From an uncultured bacterium (GTDB lineage: Bacteria; Patescibacteria; JAEDAM01; Absconditabacterales; Absconditicoccaceae): a stretch of DNA of 10,278 nucleotides. Where the stretch lies: NCBI GenBank assembly GCA_903904545.1, contig CAIVDB010000035.1:1-10278 (forward strand), in the 5' to 3' direction. The position numbers were made by a program, and so were the translations under genes. Below are positions 1-10,278 of the stretch, in pieces. The notes beneath the pieces are model-generated. The model was not told where the DNA came from and did no database searches. It saw only the letters and a program-made list of their open reading frames with translations. Within the stretch, counting starts at the first letter, position 1. Each line of letters begins with the position of its first letter.

Positions 1-1875
1 AGTGATGTCTTTGAAGGCCTTTTCAAATGTTCATATAATGAGAAGTGTCTCGTGGTTGTACATTCTACTGTAGATGAGAAATCTTTTTGTAATGTCTAGA
101 ATGTTTTTTTCTATGTTGCTTATCTTATGGTTATCGTAATCAATTATACTTTTAGTTAATATCCTTTTGATCATTGCATAAAGTATTTGATTCAAGGTTT
201 CTTGGTCCATATTAAATGACGTGTCGAAACCTTCTTGAATTTCTTTTTCTATCTTTTTAAATCTGTCTATATTTTGTAAAAACACGAAATCAATAATATC
301 TTTTCTGAATGATGCTTTATAGTTCTCATCAAGTGGATATATCTCGTTTAAAAATTCTGTTACGTGGGTATATTCCCTTAGTAACTCCCTATCTCTTTGC
401 ATTCTAATTTCTTTAAAATTCCTGGTATTGTTATAAAGCACATCTCAGATGGTCAATGGACTTCTTTCTCTCAGTGTGTCGAAAGAAAACTCTTCTCCGA
501 AATACTTTGTTTCTATTGCTTTTCTTGTTATTTTGTATTCATGTTCTTTATATTCTATTATTGTTCTTGATTTTTCGGGGAGATCGGCAATTTTTTCTTC
601 AATTTTTTTTCGTGTTGATTTGTCGATATCAAATATCTGTGTACATTCCCATATATGGTCGTTGATATATTTTTTTATTTTATAATTTATGGGTAAATCA
701 ATGTCTAATTTTCTTTCTTCCCGCTGTTTGATCTTATTGTATTGATGAAGAGTATCTCGCTTTATTCTTTCTTTGTCTTCTTTTGTCTCAGCGTGTTTTT
801 TTTGATATCTATTTAAAATGATGCTCTTTATCTCTTTTGTTTGCTTCGTATTTAGTCCATTCCGCATCATAAAATCCTTGTCTGCTCGGCGATCTAATTC
901 CTCATTATCGGAAATAACTATCGAGGAAGTATTACTTTGGATAAGAGATATAATATTGAAAGATGTCCCGGAGATTATACTTGGGAGTTGTCTATCTCCT
1001 CATTCAACTTGCGTGTTATCTATTTTTATGTCTTGTAGTCTTGGCATACTTGGTTGCTCTTCTTTTGTTTGATAAAAGTATTCTTTGTATATTTCCTGTT
1101 TTTCTTTTTTTGTTTGAAATCTTCATTCTTGAAAGTTAAATCCAAGGAGAATGTTGTTGAAAAATTCGGGCTTTTCTGCGTAAATTTCTCCTAGAGTTTG
1201 AGTTGCTCTTTTATTCCCTGTTCCGATAAAATCTTCTTCTGTTGCTATATTTTCTATCACCTTATTGATGTTATTTTCTCATGAGGAAAGCATTTTGAAG
1301 AGTTGTTTATTCTTTTCTTCTAACATTTGTTGTTTTATCTCTTCTTGCTTAGCATTTTGCTTCCCTTTTATGGCTCTGATTATTCTTAGGATTTTTTTAT
1401 TGAATGTTGTGATGATATCTTGAAGGCCTGGGAGAATCTCAGTTCGTTGCTCTTGGATCGTGTTGTCTGAGAGAAATCAATAATATGAATTATTTAAGAT
1501 GTATATGTCTTCTTCTTTAACTTTTTCTTCTCTAGCAATGCTTTCATAGTTGAGCTGCCATTGGAAATTATTGTCTTCAAATGCGTAAAGACTTTGAAGT
1601 AAAAATTTCACTAATTCTTGGATATCTCCTTGTGATAACTCATTTTCTTCATCGCTATTTTCTCCTTTAGCAAGTAGATCATTATTCCCTTCTTCTCCTG
1701 CAAAAAACTTTTCAATGAATTGATTACCGAAATCAATAAGATTGGAAAAATAGGTCACGATGTCTTTGCTTGTCTGTATGGTATGTGTCTCCAAAAATTC
1801 TTCTATTTGAAAAAAGGTAGAGTTATCTTTATTAGAAAGCCCATTCTCTTTATCTAAGTAGTTCTTTTTTCTCAT
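1..1875 (-). CDS. Large uncharacterised protein, C-terminus beyond window
   Basis: I do not recognise this protein. With UGA read as glycine the frame is open from the ATG at 1875-1873 to the left edge, giving at least 625 residues and no visible stop. Six UGA codons lie inside it (1477-1479, 1279-1281, 1123-1125, 1000-1002, 445-447, 31-33; residues 133, 199, 251, 292, 477, 615). It has no signal peptide or membrane segment and looks soluble and highly charged. An acidic stretch lies near residues 60-85, a Lys/Glu/Gln-rich probable coiled coil at about 155-195, and a very basic-acidic helical stretch at about 336-395. Cysteine is nearly absent. A good promoter lies directly upstream (1903-1930), so it is probably transcribed on its own as well as from recG. 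No Shine-Dalgarno sequence is evident. A structural or lineage-specific role is possible, but nothing in the sequence fixes it. The gene itself is fairly sure; the function is unknown. Confidence 0.85.
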
Positions 1876-1902
1876 AAAGATTGTAGCATAGTAAACGCCA
1901 TC

Positions 1903-1930
1903 TTTATAGACATTATCTTATTATTGTCAA
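1903..1930 (-). promoter_or_regulatory. Sigma-70-type promoter for the large uncharacterised gene
   Basis: On the minus strand a perfect -35 TTGACA (1930-1925) is followed by a 16-base spacer and the -10 TATAAA (1908-1903). Transcription would start near 1896, leaving a leader of about 20 bases before the ATG at 1875. A second -10-like TGCTACAAT lies only four bases before the ATG and would give a leaderless message. It has no matching -35. Confidence 0.6.
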
Positions 1931-1963
1931 TTGTAATTTGTTTAATAACTTAATATGTGAAAC

Positions 1964-4099
1964 TTATGCCAATACATCTCCCATTTTTTCTTCTAGATAT
2001 TTTTTAAGTCCTGGTAATTCTTCTAGATGGGGATGTTTTTCTAATATCCATTTTGCTGCATCTTGAATCTTTTCCAAAAACTTTAAGTCTGAAAGAATTT
2101 CTAGGGGGATATCGCTTTCTCCGGACTGCATAGTTCCTAGGATTTCTCCTGCTCCACGGTTTTGGAGATCAAGCTCAGCAAGTTTAAATCCATCGTTGGT
2201 ATCTTCCATAGCTTTGAGTCTTTTTCCAATATCTCCTGACTTACTTTTGGTCTCTAGGAAACAATACGATTGGATATCAGATCTTCCAATTCTTCCTCTG
2301 AGCTGATGGAGTTGGGATAATCCAAATCTTTCTGCATTTTTGATGACCATAATAGTCGCTTCTGGTATATCAATTCCTACTTCTATGACAGTAGTGGACA
2401 CGAGTAGACATAATTTTCCTGTTTTGAAGTCATTCATGACCTCTTCTTTCTCTTTGGGTCTCATTTTCCCATGGAGAAGTCCAATGCGTCCTTCCAATTC
2501 TGGGAAAAGATTTCTTGCCGCTTCGAATTCTTGGATAGCAGATTTTACTTCTTCCAATTTTTCTGATTCATCAATGAGGGGAGTGACGATAAAGACTTTT
2601 TCTCCTTTATTGATCTTTTCTAGCATCCAGGGTCTCAATTTGGTATATTCTTTCTCTGAAACAATCTTGGTGATAATCGATTTTCTTCCCACGGGCATCT
2701 CATCGATGACACTTACGTCAAATTCCCCAAAGAAAGCTAATGCCATAGATCTTGGGATAGGGGTCGCTGACATTTGGAGGATATGTGGAGCTCAGAATTT
2801 TTTGAAATAGGCCCTTTGTTTTACTCAGAATTTATGTTGTTCATCGATTACAACGAATTGGAGATTTTGAAACTCAACATCCTTTTGGATCACTGCGTGG
2901 GTTCCTACCAAAACGTGAATGTGACCAGCTTGTAAGTCTTTTTTTATTTTATCTTTTTGGTCTTTAGCTACTGATCCTGTAAGGAGCTCTACACGAAGAC
3001 CGAGAGGTAAAAGAAGTTTTGCTAGTGTCCTATAATGCTGTTGAGCGAGTACCTCTAATGGAGCTAAGAAGACAGATTGTCCTCAGAATTTCTTATGCAT
3101 ATAATATGCAGAGGTGGCTGCAACTACGGTTTTCCCACTTCCTACATCTCCTTGAAGGAGTCTAAGCATAGGTTTTGGTTCATGGATATTTTCTGTAATA
3201 TTTTTTATTACTTTTTTTTGTGCAGTGGTTAACGTAAATGGTAATTTTTCTGTAATCTCTTTGACAATGGCTCGCATAATTTCTTCTCAGATGAAACCTT
3301 GCTTTTCTTGCTGATAATTCTGTCTATTTATCAATGAATATAATTGTACTCTCAAAAGTCTATCAAAAAATATTCTCATATTCGCGTTCTTCTGCTGTTT
3401 AAATGACTCTGGATAATGCATAGCTTTGATGGTTTCGCAGACGCCGGGGAGTCAGAATTTTTTGATCAATTCCTGAGGTAAGTATTCATGGAAAACTGTG
3501 TCTACCTTGTCAAGTACAGATCGCATTTTTTGAGCGAATCGTCCTGGACTGATTCCATTGAGTTCTGAGTAGATGGGAAAAATTCTCCCCGTGTTGTAGG
3601 TTTCTGTTGGGAGTTTAGAGTTTTGTATTTTAGGTTCTAAGCTATCCTCTTCATCATTCTGAATTCTGAATTCTGAATTCTCAATTTCTTCTTCTGGTGC
3701 TTCGGTTTCAATGACATCGGGATGAGAGAAAGTGATTTTATTAAATTTCATCGTTGGCTTGCCTACAATGATATACCATTTATTTTCATGGATTTTACTT
3801 GCAAGAAATCAAGAGTTGAAAATACTAATAGCTCCTTTATTTCCTTTCTCATCTACAAATTTGATATCATATATTCTTTTGCCTCCTCTTGCAAAGATAC
3901 TTTTGGAGAGAATATGTCCTTTGGTTGCTGCTATTCCTTTCTCGTTCACTTGTAACTCATCTAATGGTCTAATCGTTGATCTATCTTCGTAGGTTCTTGG
4001 GAAATGTTGGAGAAAATCTTTGATGGTCAAAATTCCATTTTTTTCCAAAATGCTTATATATTTGGGTGTGGTTTTGAGAAGTGCTTTGAGTTCTCACAT
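1964..4099 (-). CDS. recG: ATP-dependent DNA helicase RecG
   Basis: RecG is the superfamily 2 helicase that remodels stalled forks and branch-migrates Holliday junctions. The frame gives 711 residues, normal for the family, with seven UGA codons read as Gly (residues 2, 97, 216, 271, 339, 425, 436). Order: N-terminal helical segment with an HFPRTYEDRS motif (about 35-45), OB-fold wedge (about 60-135), Walker A GDVGSGKT (317-324), DEQH box (419-422), SATPIPR motif III (444-450), STTVIEVGIDIP motif V, QLRGRIGR motif VI (599-606), and the RecG-specific translocation segment DLQNRGAGEILG (about 644-655). The start is ATG 4099-4097, because an in-frame TAA lies at 4103-4105. The second codon is then UGA. 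A repeat-derived insert of about 25 residues sits at about 138-163. The stop is TAA at 1964-1966. Confidence 0.97.
3612..3688. repeat. Heptamer-periodic tract inside recG
   Basis: Plus-strand bases 3661-3681 are three exact copies of GAATTCT. Flanking bases keep the 7-base period in decayed form: AGTTTAG, AGTTTTG, TATTTTA and GGTTCTA on one side, CAATTTC on the other. In recG it is translated in frame as a polar stretch (ENSEFRIQNDEED ... KIQNSKLP, residues about 138-163). This sits between the OB-fold SHPDV motif and the RIFPIY segment, where other RecG proteins have a shorter linker. The total length of 77 bases includes 11 units, of which only three are exact. Confidence 0.75.
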
Positions 4100-4104
4100 G
4101 GTTT

Positions 4105-4139
4105 AGATAATTATAGATTATAAATTTTAAATTATAGAC
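4105..4139. repeat. Heptamer-periodic AT tract in recG leader
   Basis: Five consecutive 7-base units can be read on the plus strand: AGATAAT, TATAGAT, TATAAAT, TTTAAAT, TATAGAC. The tract ends six bases before the recG start and lies in its predicted untranslated leader. It also creates several TATAAT-like strings on the recG strand and a weak AT hairpin. It shares the 7-base period, but not the exact sequence, of the tracts at 3612-3688 and 8029-8112. Confidence 0.6.
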
Positions 4140-4158
4140 TGTATCTTTGTCGTTGGGA

Positions 4159-4186
4159 ATTCTATCAAAAGTTAGAGCTTTTTCAA
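4159..4186 (-). promoter_or_regulatory. Candidate recG promoter
   Basis: On the minus strand TTGAAA (4186-4181) is followed by a 16-base spacer and TAGAAT (4164-4159), with an upstream TGA that makes an extended -10. Transcription would start near 4152 and leave a leader of about 50 bases holding the AT heptamer tract. TATAAT strings closer to the gene are alternatives but lack a spaced -35. Confidence 0.4.
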
Positions 4187-4212
4187 TCTGTTTGTTCTTT
4201 TTTTCTTTTTGA

Positions 4213-4240
4213 TTGAAATGGATACTCAATTTGGTATACT
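4213..4240 (+). promoter_or_regulatory. Candidate promoter for ftsH and the downstream cluster
   Basis: TTGAAA (4213-4218), a 16-base spacer and TATACT (4235-4240) preceded by TGG, which gives an extended -10. The start would lie near 4247, about 33 bases before the ftsH ATG. It is divergent from the recG promoter. No CIRCE-like or other heat-shock operator is visible here. Confidence 0.55.
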
Positions 4241-4279
4241 TCTTTGGAACAAAAATTTTATCTTATCTTTACGTGAAGT

Positions 4280-6151
<1,872 letters not shown>

Positions 6152-6172
6152 TCTCTTTTATCTTTCTTCTTG

Positions 6173-7087
6173 ATGATGAAACAAATATATACGTTAGATT
6201 GGTATACGAATAAAAATTTCCTTATTTCAAATGTCCCTGATGAGATTGTAGATAAACTTCGTCATGGGGATAAAGTGGTTTATGATAGTCCTGATCAAAT
6301 GGGGACTTCAAAACTTTCTATAGGTACTTTTCTTGGTCACGAGATACAGACAGATAGACAAGGAACTTTTAGAAAGGTGCTTGTTTGAGATGAAAAAAAA
6401 TATTTTGAAGAACAGCAGGCTTCTGCCTTAGCTATATTCCCTTTATTTAAGAAACTCTTCAAACAAAGTTTCCCTGATTCTATTCCTGTGACTGCAAGAT
6501 ACCACATTTATGGAGACCAGATTTATTTTTACTTCTATTCAGAGGAAAGATATGTTTTTACTGCATTTGTAAAAGAGTTGAGACAAGAACTTGGTAAAAA
6601 TATTTTTTTGTTTCAGATAGGAGCAAGAGATATGATTAAAATGTCTCCTGGTACGGACTGTATTATTTGATGTAATGGCATTAGTCTCTGTTGCAAAAGT
6701 ACAAGAGCTTTGCCAAGTGTAGAGATAGAAAATATCATTGTTCAAAATCTAGAAGGAAGGGATATAGAAAAACTTAAGTGAAGATGTTGAAAGCTTAAAT
6801 GTAGTATTGTCTATGAATTAGAACTTTATATTCAGGAAGGAAAGAAATTCCCTCCAAAGTGATCTTTTGTCGATGTGAAGGGATGTGATACTTGTGGTAC
6901 GGTCTTCTCATTCAATATTATGTCAAATGAAGTCAGTTTGAGAACCCCTGATGGAGAGAACTTTAGAATCCCTTTGGCTCAGATTAAATCTATCAAACAG
7001 AAAACAGAACAAGAGAAGAAAATTGAACAGGATAAGAAGGCCGAATACAGAAAAAGAATGCATCATGACAATAAAAAATCTACTTAA
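6173..7087 (+). CDS. PSP1 domain protein, RicT (YaaT)-like
   Basis: This 304-residue protein resembles the PSP1/RicT family. In Bacillus, RicT joins RicA and RicF in an iron-sulfur complex that affects RNA processing and development. Supporting features are the segment AFVKELRQELGKNIFLFQIG followed by ARDMIKMSPGTDCIIGCNG, the cysteines SLCC (173-174), the GRCGKLKC motif (203-210) matching the family's SGICGRLMCC, and a C-terminal PDGENFRIPLAQIKSI block like the family's final beta domain. Five UGA codons read as Gly (6386-6388, 6668-6670, 6779-6781, 6788-6790, 6860-6862). Two lie in the cysteine motif, where the family has glycines. Oddities are a single cysteine in GRCGKLKC where others have two, and an extra CDTC pair (238-241). 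The start is ATG 6173 or 6176; no Shine-Dalgarno decides it. It lies 21 bases after ftsH. The tail is Lys/Glu-rich. Family fairly sure, exact role unknown. Confidence 0.85.
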
Positions 7088-7110
7088 TTTTTATTTTTTT
7101 TGGGAAGCCT

Positions 7111-8028
7111 ATGCTAAAACTCTGAACACTCCTTTGGATTATATTGACCATCATTTTGATCGCTTTCCCTATATGATTTTTTGTCTTCTTTTTTTCTAAA
7201 AAAGCACAATATTTTGTTCTTTCTTTTTGGAATCGTCTTTCTCATGCATCACTTTTGCGCCATACAAAACTACAAATACCTTTTTTATCTAAGAAAATGT
7301 CATACGAGTCTCTTTCAACTCCTTCTGAAGAGGCGTCTTTGTCTTCTGATACGCTTCCTTTGGATGAGCAGGCTATTCCTCAGAAAACCGTTCCTTCTTC
7401 ATCTTTACTTCCCGAAGAATCACTTATTGACCCTTCTTTATATGATAAACAGTCTTTTCTTAAAAATAAGAAACTTTTGGAAAAAATTATTTATGAAGCG
7501 CTAGTTTTGAGAAAAGAAGGCAAATTTGATGAATATGAAAAAAAATTGATAGAGTGATTGGCTCTAGAATCTACAGATAAGGATCTTAATAAATTACTGG
7601 CTGATTATTATTTTAGTGTGGATAATCATAAGAAAGCACTTTCTTTGCTCAAAAAGATTGTTGAGATAGATCCGAAAGATCATAAAGCAATATGGCAGAT
7701 TGGAGAAATTTATCTTACTTCAGGGGATTTTGAAACGGCAGAATTGCTTATCGAAAAGGCTATTGGTATCAACCCAGCAAATCCTAAATATTATGTGAGT
7801 ATGGTGGAACTCTATTACAATACCGATAGAAAGGTCGATGCTATCCAAAAATTAGAACAGGTCGTGAGATTGAGGCCTACGAACCCCGGCTATATGCTCA
7901 CCCTTGCAGATCTCTATCTTGAAGTAGATGATCTTGATAATGCTAAGAAGTATTATTTTAGAGTCTTGGAACATGAACCGTCCAATGAAAAAGCGAAGAA
8001 AAGATTGAAAGATTTAGTGAAAGAATAA
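7111..8028 (+). CDS. Membrane-anchored tetratricopeptide repeat protein
   Basis: This 305-residue protein has one N-terminal hydrophobic anchor (about 6-28, followed by SKK), a Ser/Pro/Glu-rich linker (about 65-100) and four consecutive 34-residue tetratricopeptide repeats at 157-190, 191-224, 225-258 and 259-292, ending in a short basic capping helix. Each repeat shows the expected small and aromatic pattern, for example IGEIYLTSGDFETAELLIEKA. Such repeats are protein-binding scaffolds; the partner cannot be told from sequence. Three UGA codons read as Gly (7123-7125 and 7174-7176 in and beside the anchor, 7555-7557 just before the repeats). I chose ATG 7111 because it restores a complete anchor and has GGGAAG a few bases upstream. 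Under the standard code the anchor would be lost. It follows the PSP1 gene by 23 bases. A membrane scaffold working near FtsH is an inference from position only. Confidence 0.88.
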
Positions 8029-8112
8029 TCTAGCCTGAAGCTGGAAGCTTGATGCTTAAAGCACGAGAATACAATCAAAACATAGAGCATAAAATATAAA
8101 ACGTAAAACAAA
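8029..8112. repeat. Degenerate heptamer tract between TPR and M20 genes
   Basis: Immediately after the TPR stop codon, 84 bases can be read as twelve 7-base units. Early units resemble TGAAGCT (TGAAGCT, GGAAGCT, TGATGCT, TAAAGCA) and late ones resemble AAACATA (AAACATA, GAGCATA, AAATATA, AAACGTA, AAACAAA). The consensus drifts gradually along the tract while the period holds. It fills most of the 118-base gap. No strong stem followed by a T run is present, so I do not call a terminator. Confidence 0.75.
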
Positions 8113-8146
8113 AGCATTCTATGTTTACTCCCTTATTTGTATAGAA

Positions 8147-9463
8147 ATGTTGGCCCAATATTATCATATTCTCAAAGATCTTATTTCATTTAGAACGGTT
8201 TCACCTCTTGTGTCTTCTGCTTGAGAAATGGAAGTTGCAGTGAAGTATCTCCAGACCCTTTTACAGGAACATAGTTTTGCTGTGGATATCATTTCTGGAT
8301 ATGGGAATCCTATTGTTTTGGCATCGTATCATCATAATGATAAACTTCCTACCTGTCTGTTCTATGGGCATTATGATGTCCAGATGGCAGAGAGGGAAGA
8401 CGGATGGAAATATGATCCATTTTCTCTTCATCTCGGTAAAGATAAAATTTATGGGAGAGGAGTAGCTGATAATAAATGACAATTTCTTATCCATTTGGTA
8501 AATATATTTTCTCTTATTCAGGAAAAACGTCTTGCTTATAATATCATTGTTGTTCTGGAGGGAGATGAAGAAGTGGGTTCTTCTCATTTTCATCGTTTTC
8601 TAATGGATTACAAACCCCGTCTCAAGAGTGATTTCTGTCTTATATCTGACTCTACCGTGCTGTGAGATGCTCCATGCTTGGATGTAGGGTATAGGTGAGG
8701 TCTGAATCTTTCTTTATGTATCACTACTGCACAGATGGCTTTGCATTCAGGAATGTATGGAGGTATTGTTCCTAATGCAACTCATGAATTATCTACACTG
8801 ATCGCAAAACTTTATGATAGTCAAAATCGTATTACTTTGCCGTATTTCTATTATGATGTAGAAGAAATTCCTGTAGAGGTCTCGTTGAAACATAAAAAGC
8901 TTGGATTCAATCAAGAGGCTTTCCAAGCAACTACTTGAGTCAAAGCAATTGTTAAGGAAAAAGAATTTGATGTGTTTTCTCAAGTTGGACTCAGACCTAC
9001 GATTCAGGTGACGGGGATTTCTGGAGGGCATACGGGTGATGGATTCCAAAATGCTATTCCTCATACTGCAACTGCTCATATCAATTTTAGATTTGTCCAA
9101 CAGCAGACAGTCAAGAAGGTTCTTCAATCTTTTGAGCAATGGTTACGTGATGTGGTGCCACCTTATGTGACATATGAGTATACACTCGCTGATGTAGGCG
9201 ATCCGGTGAAAGTCGATCTGTCTCATCCTATTATCAAAAAAGCTCAAGATATCCTAGAATCTATTACACAGAAACCTGTGATATACAAATATGAGTGATG
9301 ATCACTTCCTATTGTAGATCTTTTGGATAAGGAATTTCATGTGCCGATGATCTTATTGCCTTTGGTCAATGAAGACTGCAATGCCCACTGAGTGAATGAA
9401 AACTTAGATATAGCACTTCTTGAACGTTGAATGCTCTTTTCTTCTACGTTCTTTGCTTCGTAA
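8147..9463 (+). CDS. M20-family metallopeptidase (dipeptidase/deacylase type)
   Basis: M20 enzymes use two zinc ions to cleave dipeptides or N-acyl amino acids in the cytoplasm. This one has 438 residues, typical of the dipeptidase branch. Visible metal and catalytic residues are FYGHYDVQ (His75, Asp77), GRGVADNKG (bridging Asp108), EGDEEVGS (catalytic Glu141, metal Glu142), SDS (Asp168) and the late AHGVNEN His414. The lid domain starts around ALHSGMYGGIVPNATHEL, as in CNDP-like dipeptidases. Nine UGA codons read as Gly, including Gly111 after the bridging-Asp motif and a tandem pair at 9296-9301 in YEGGSLPI. The ATG at 8147 gives a proper N-terminal helix; no Shine-Dalgarno sequence is seen. 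The TAA stop is 25 bases before galU. It probably serves peptide scavenging in an organism with little amino acid synthesis. The exact substrate cannot be read from sequence. Confidence 0.94.
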
Positions 9464-9488
9464 TTCTTTATATTATAAACAAAAAATA

Positions 9489-10278
9489 ATGAAAGCCATC
9501 CTTGTTGCAGCATGATTTTGAACGAGAACATTGCCTGCCTCCAAAACCGTACCCAAAGAGATGTTTCCTGTTGGAGATAGGCCAGTTATTCAACATATTA
9601 TTGAAGCGATGGTTTCATGAGGGATACAGGATATTATTATGATTACCTCTCAGCAAAAGAAAGTGTTAGAGGACTACTTTGATACAAATTATCAACTCGA
9701 AGATATATTAAAGAAGAAGGGAAAGAATGAAATGCTGGACCTTATCAATATGCCTAAGCATATGGCTAATTTCTCATTTGTAAGACAGCAGGATATTTTG
9801 GGTACAGGACATGCGGTTTTGCAATGAGCACATTTGATTTCTGAAGACTATTTTATGACGGTACTTGCAGACACCATTTACCCTCCAGAGACCTTTATTG
9901 AGGTATTGAAATTACATGAGCAGACTTGAGGTCCGGTGATTGCTGTCCATGAAGTCCCTAGAGAAGAAGTGTATAAATATGGTATCGTTAGATTAGAGGG
10001 GGAGAGAGTTGTAGAGTTCGTAGAAAAGCCTACAGTAGAAGCAGCTCCTTCAAATATGATTTCTAATGGGGTAATGATCCTTCCCAGGGAATCATTCGAT
10101 ATTTGGCGCAATGCTCAGATTGATGCTTTGTGAGAAGTTTATATCCCTATGGCAGTAACTGCCTTGATTGAGAAATATCATTTTACTGTATGTAAGTTAC
10201 GTCCATTTATTGATACAGGAAGTATCCAAGGGCTTATGGAGGCGAATGCAAAACTCTATACCAATGGATATCTTTTCC
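9489..10278 (+). CDS. galU: UTP-glucose-1-phosphate uridylyltransferase, 3' end beyond window
   Basis: GalU makes UDP-glucose from UTP and glucose 1-phosphate, feeding glycan and envelope synthesis. The visible 263 residues are most of a protein usually near 290. The N-terminal nucleotide loop VAAGFGTRTLPASKTVPKEM has both of its signature glycines (9513-9515, 9519-9521) encoded by UGA. Further marks are the GalU-type segment DYFDTNYQLEDILKKKGK, RQQDILGTGHAV (uridine site, about 99-110), the metal Asp128 in VLADTIYP, VEKP with Lys180, APSN, and the sugar-site FIDTGSIQGLMEANAKLY (Asp242). Six UGA codons in all. At the metal site the sequence is A-D-T rather than the G-D-D common in Gram-positive homologues, but the metal Asp is kept. 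The long QLEDIL segment favours GalU over RfbA-type enzymes. Start ATG 9489 begins exactly at the family's usual N-terminus. Confidence 0.94.

Noticed and set aside
449..685. Plus-strand hydrophobic open frames opposite the large unknown gene
   Set aside because: The hydrophobicity is the complement of the Lys/Glu-rich coding strand; no start signal or neighbour supports a gene.
2340..2810. Plus-strand open frame of about 156 codons opposite recG
   Set aside because: It is antisense to conserved RecG motifs, resembles no family and is explained as a shadow of the coding strand.
7181..7504. Plus-strand hydrophobic open frame overlapping the TPR gene in another frame
   Set aside because: The frame starting at 7111 gives an anchor plus TPR repeats; the alternative is a frame shadow rich in Leu, Phe and Lys.
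8121..8144. Tiny open frame of seven codons before the M20 gene (ATG to TAG)
   Set aside because: No ribosome site and no leader-peptide character such as a run of one regulatory amino acid.
8029..8146. CRISPR array or rho-independent terminator
   Set aside because: The 7-base units are too short and lack spacers for CRISPR, and there is no stable GC stem followed by a T run.

Overview
Organism. The window reads sensibly only if UGA is sense. Under the standard code every gene shatters into pieces. With UGA read as glycine, seven long genes appear, and UGA falls on glycines that are invariant in known families: the FtsH Walker A loop, the FtsH second region of homology border, the RecG post-DEQH segment, and the nucleotidyltransferase G-x-G-T-R signature. 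This is translation table 25, known from the candidate phyla Absconditabacteria (SR1) and Gracilibacteria (BD1-5/GN02). I cannot tell these two lineages apart from this window. I count 50 in-frame UGA codons in the seven genes. All five visible gene ends use UAA. The DNA is AT-rich, consistent with these reduced-genome bacteria.

Layout. The left part is on the minus strand: a large unrecognised protein (start at 1875, running off the left edge) and, upstream of it, recG (4099 to 1964). A divergent intergenic region (4100-4279) carries candidate promoters for recG and for the plus-strand cluster. The plus-strand cluster is ftsH (4280-6151), a PSP1/RicT-like protein (6173-7087), a membrane-anchored TPR protein (7111-8028), an M20-family metallopeptidase (8147-9463) and galU (9489 to the right edge, truncated). 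The first three have gaps of 21-23 bases and look like one operon. M20 and galU follow after a 118-base gap and a 25-base gap and may belong to it. No gene-free stretch exceeds 180 bases.

How the parts fit. The content is housekeeping: replication-fork rescue (RecG), membrane protein quality control (FtsH, probably with the TPR protein as a membrane-tethered scaffold), an iron-sulfur-type regulatory protein (PSP1/RicT-like), peptide scavenging (M20) and UDP-glucose supply for surface glycans (GalU). I see no mobile element, CRISPR array, rRNA or tRNA.

Most notable. The recoding is the main story. A second pattern is three degenerate tracts with 7-base periodicity: the recG leader, inside the recG coding region (where it adds a translated insert to the wedge domain), and between the TPR and M20 genes. 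The large left-hand protein is the only gene I cannot assign.
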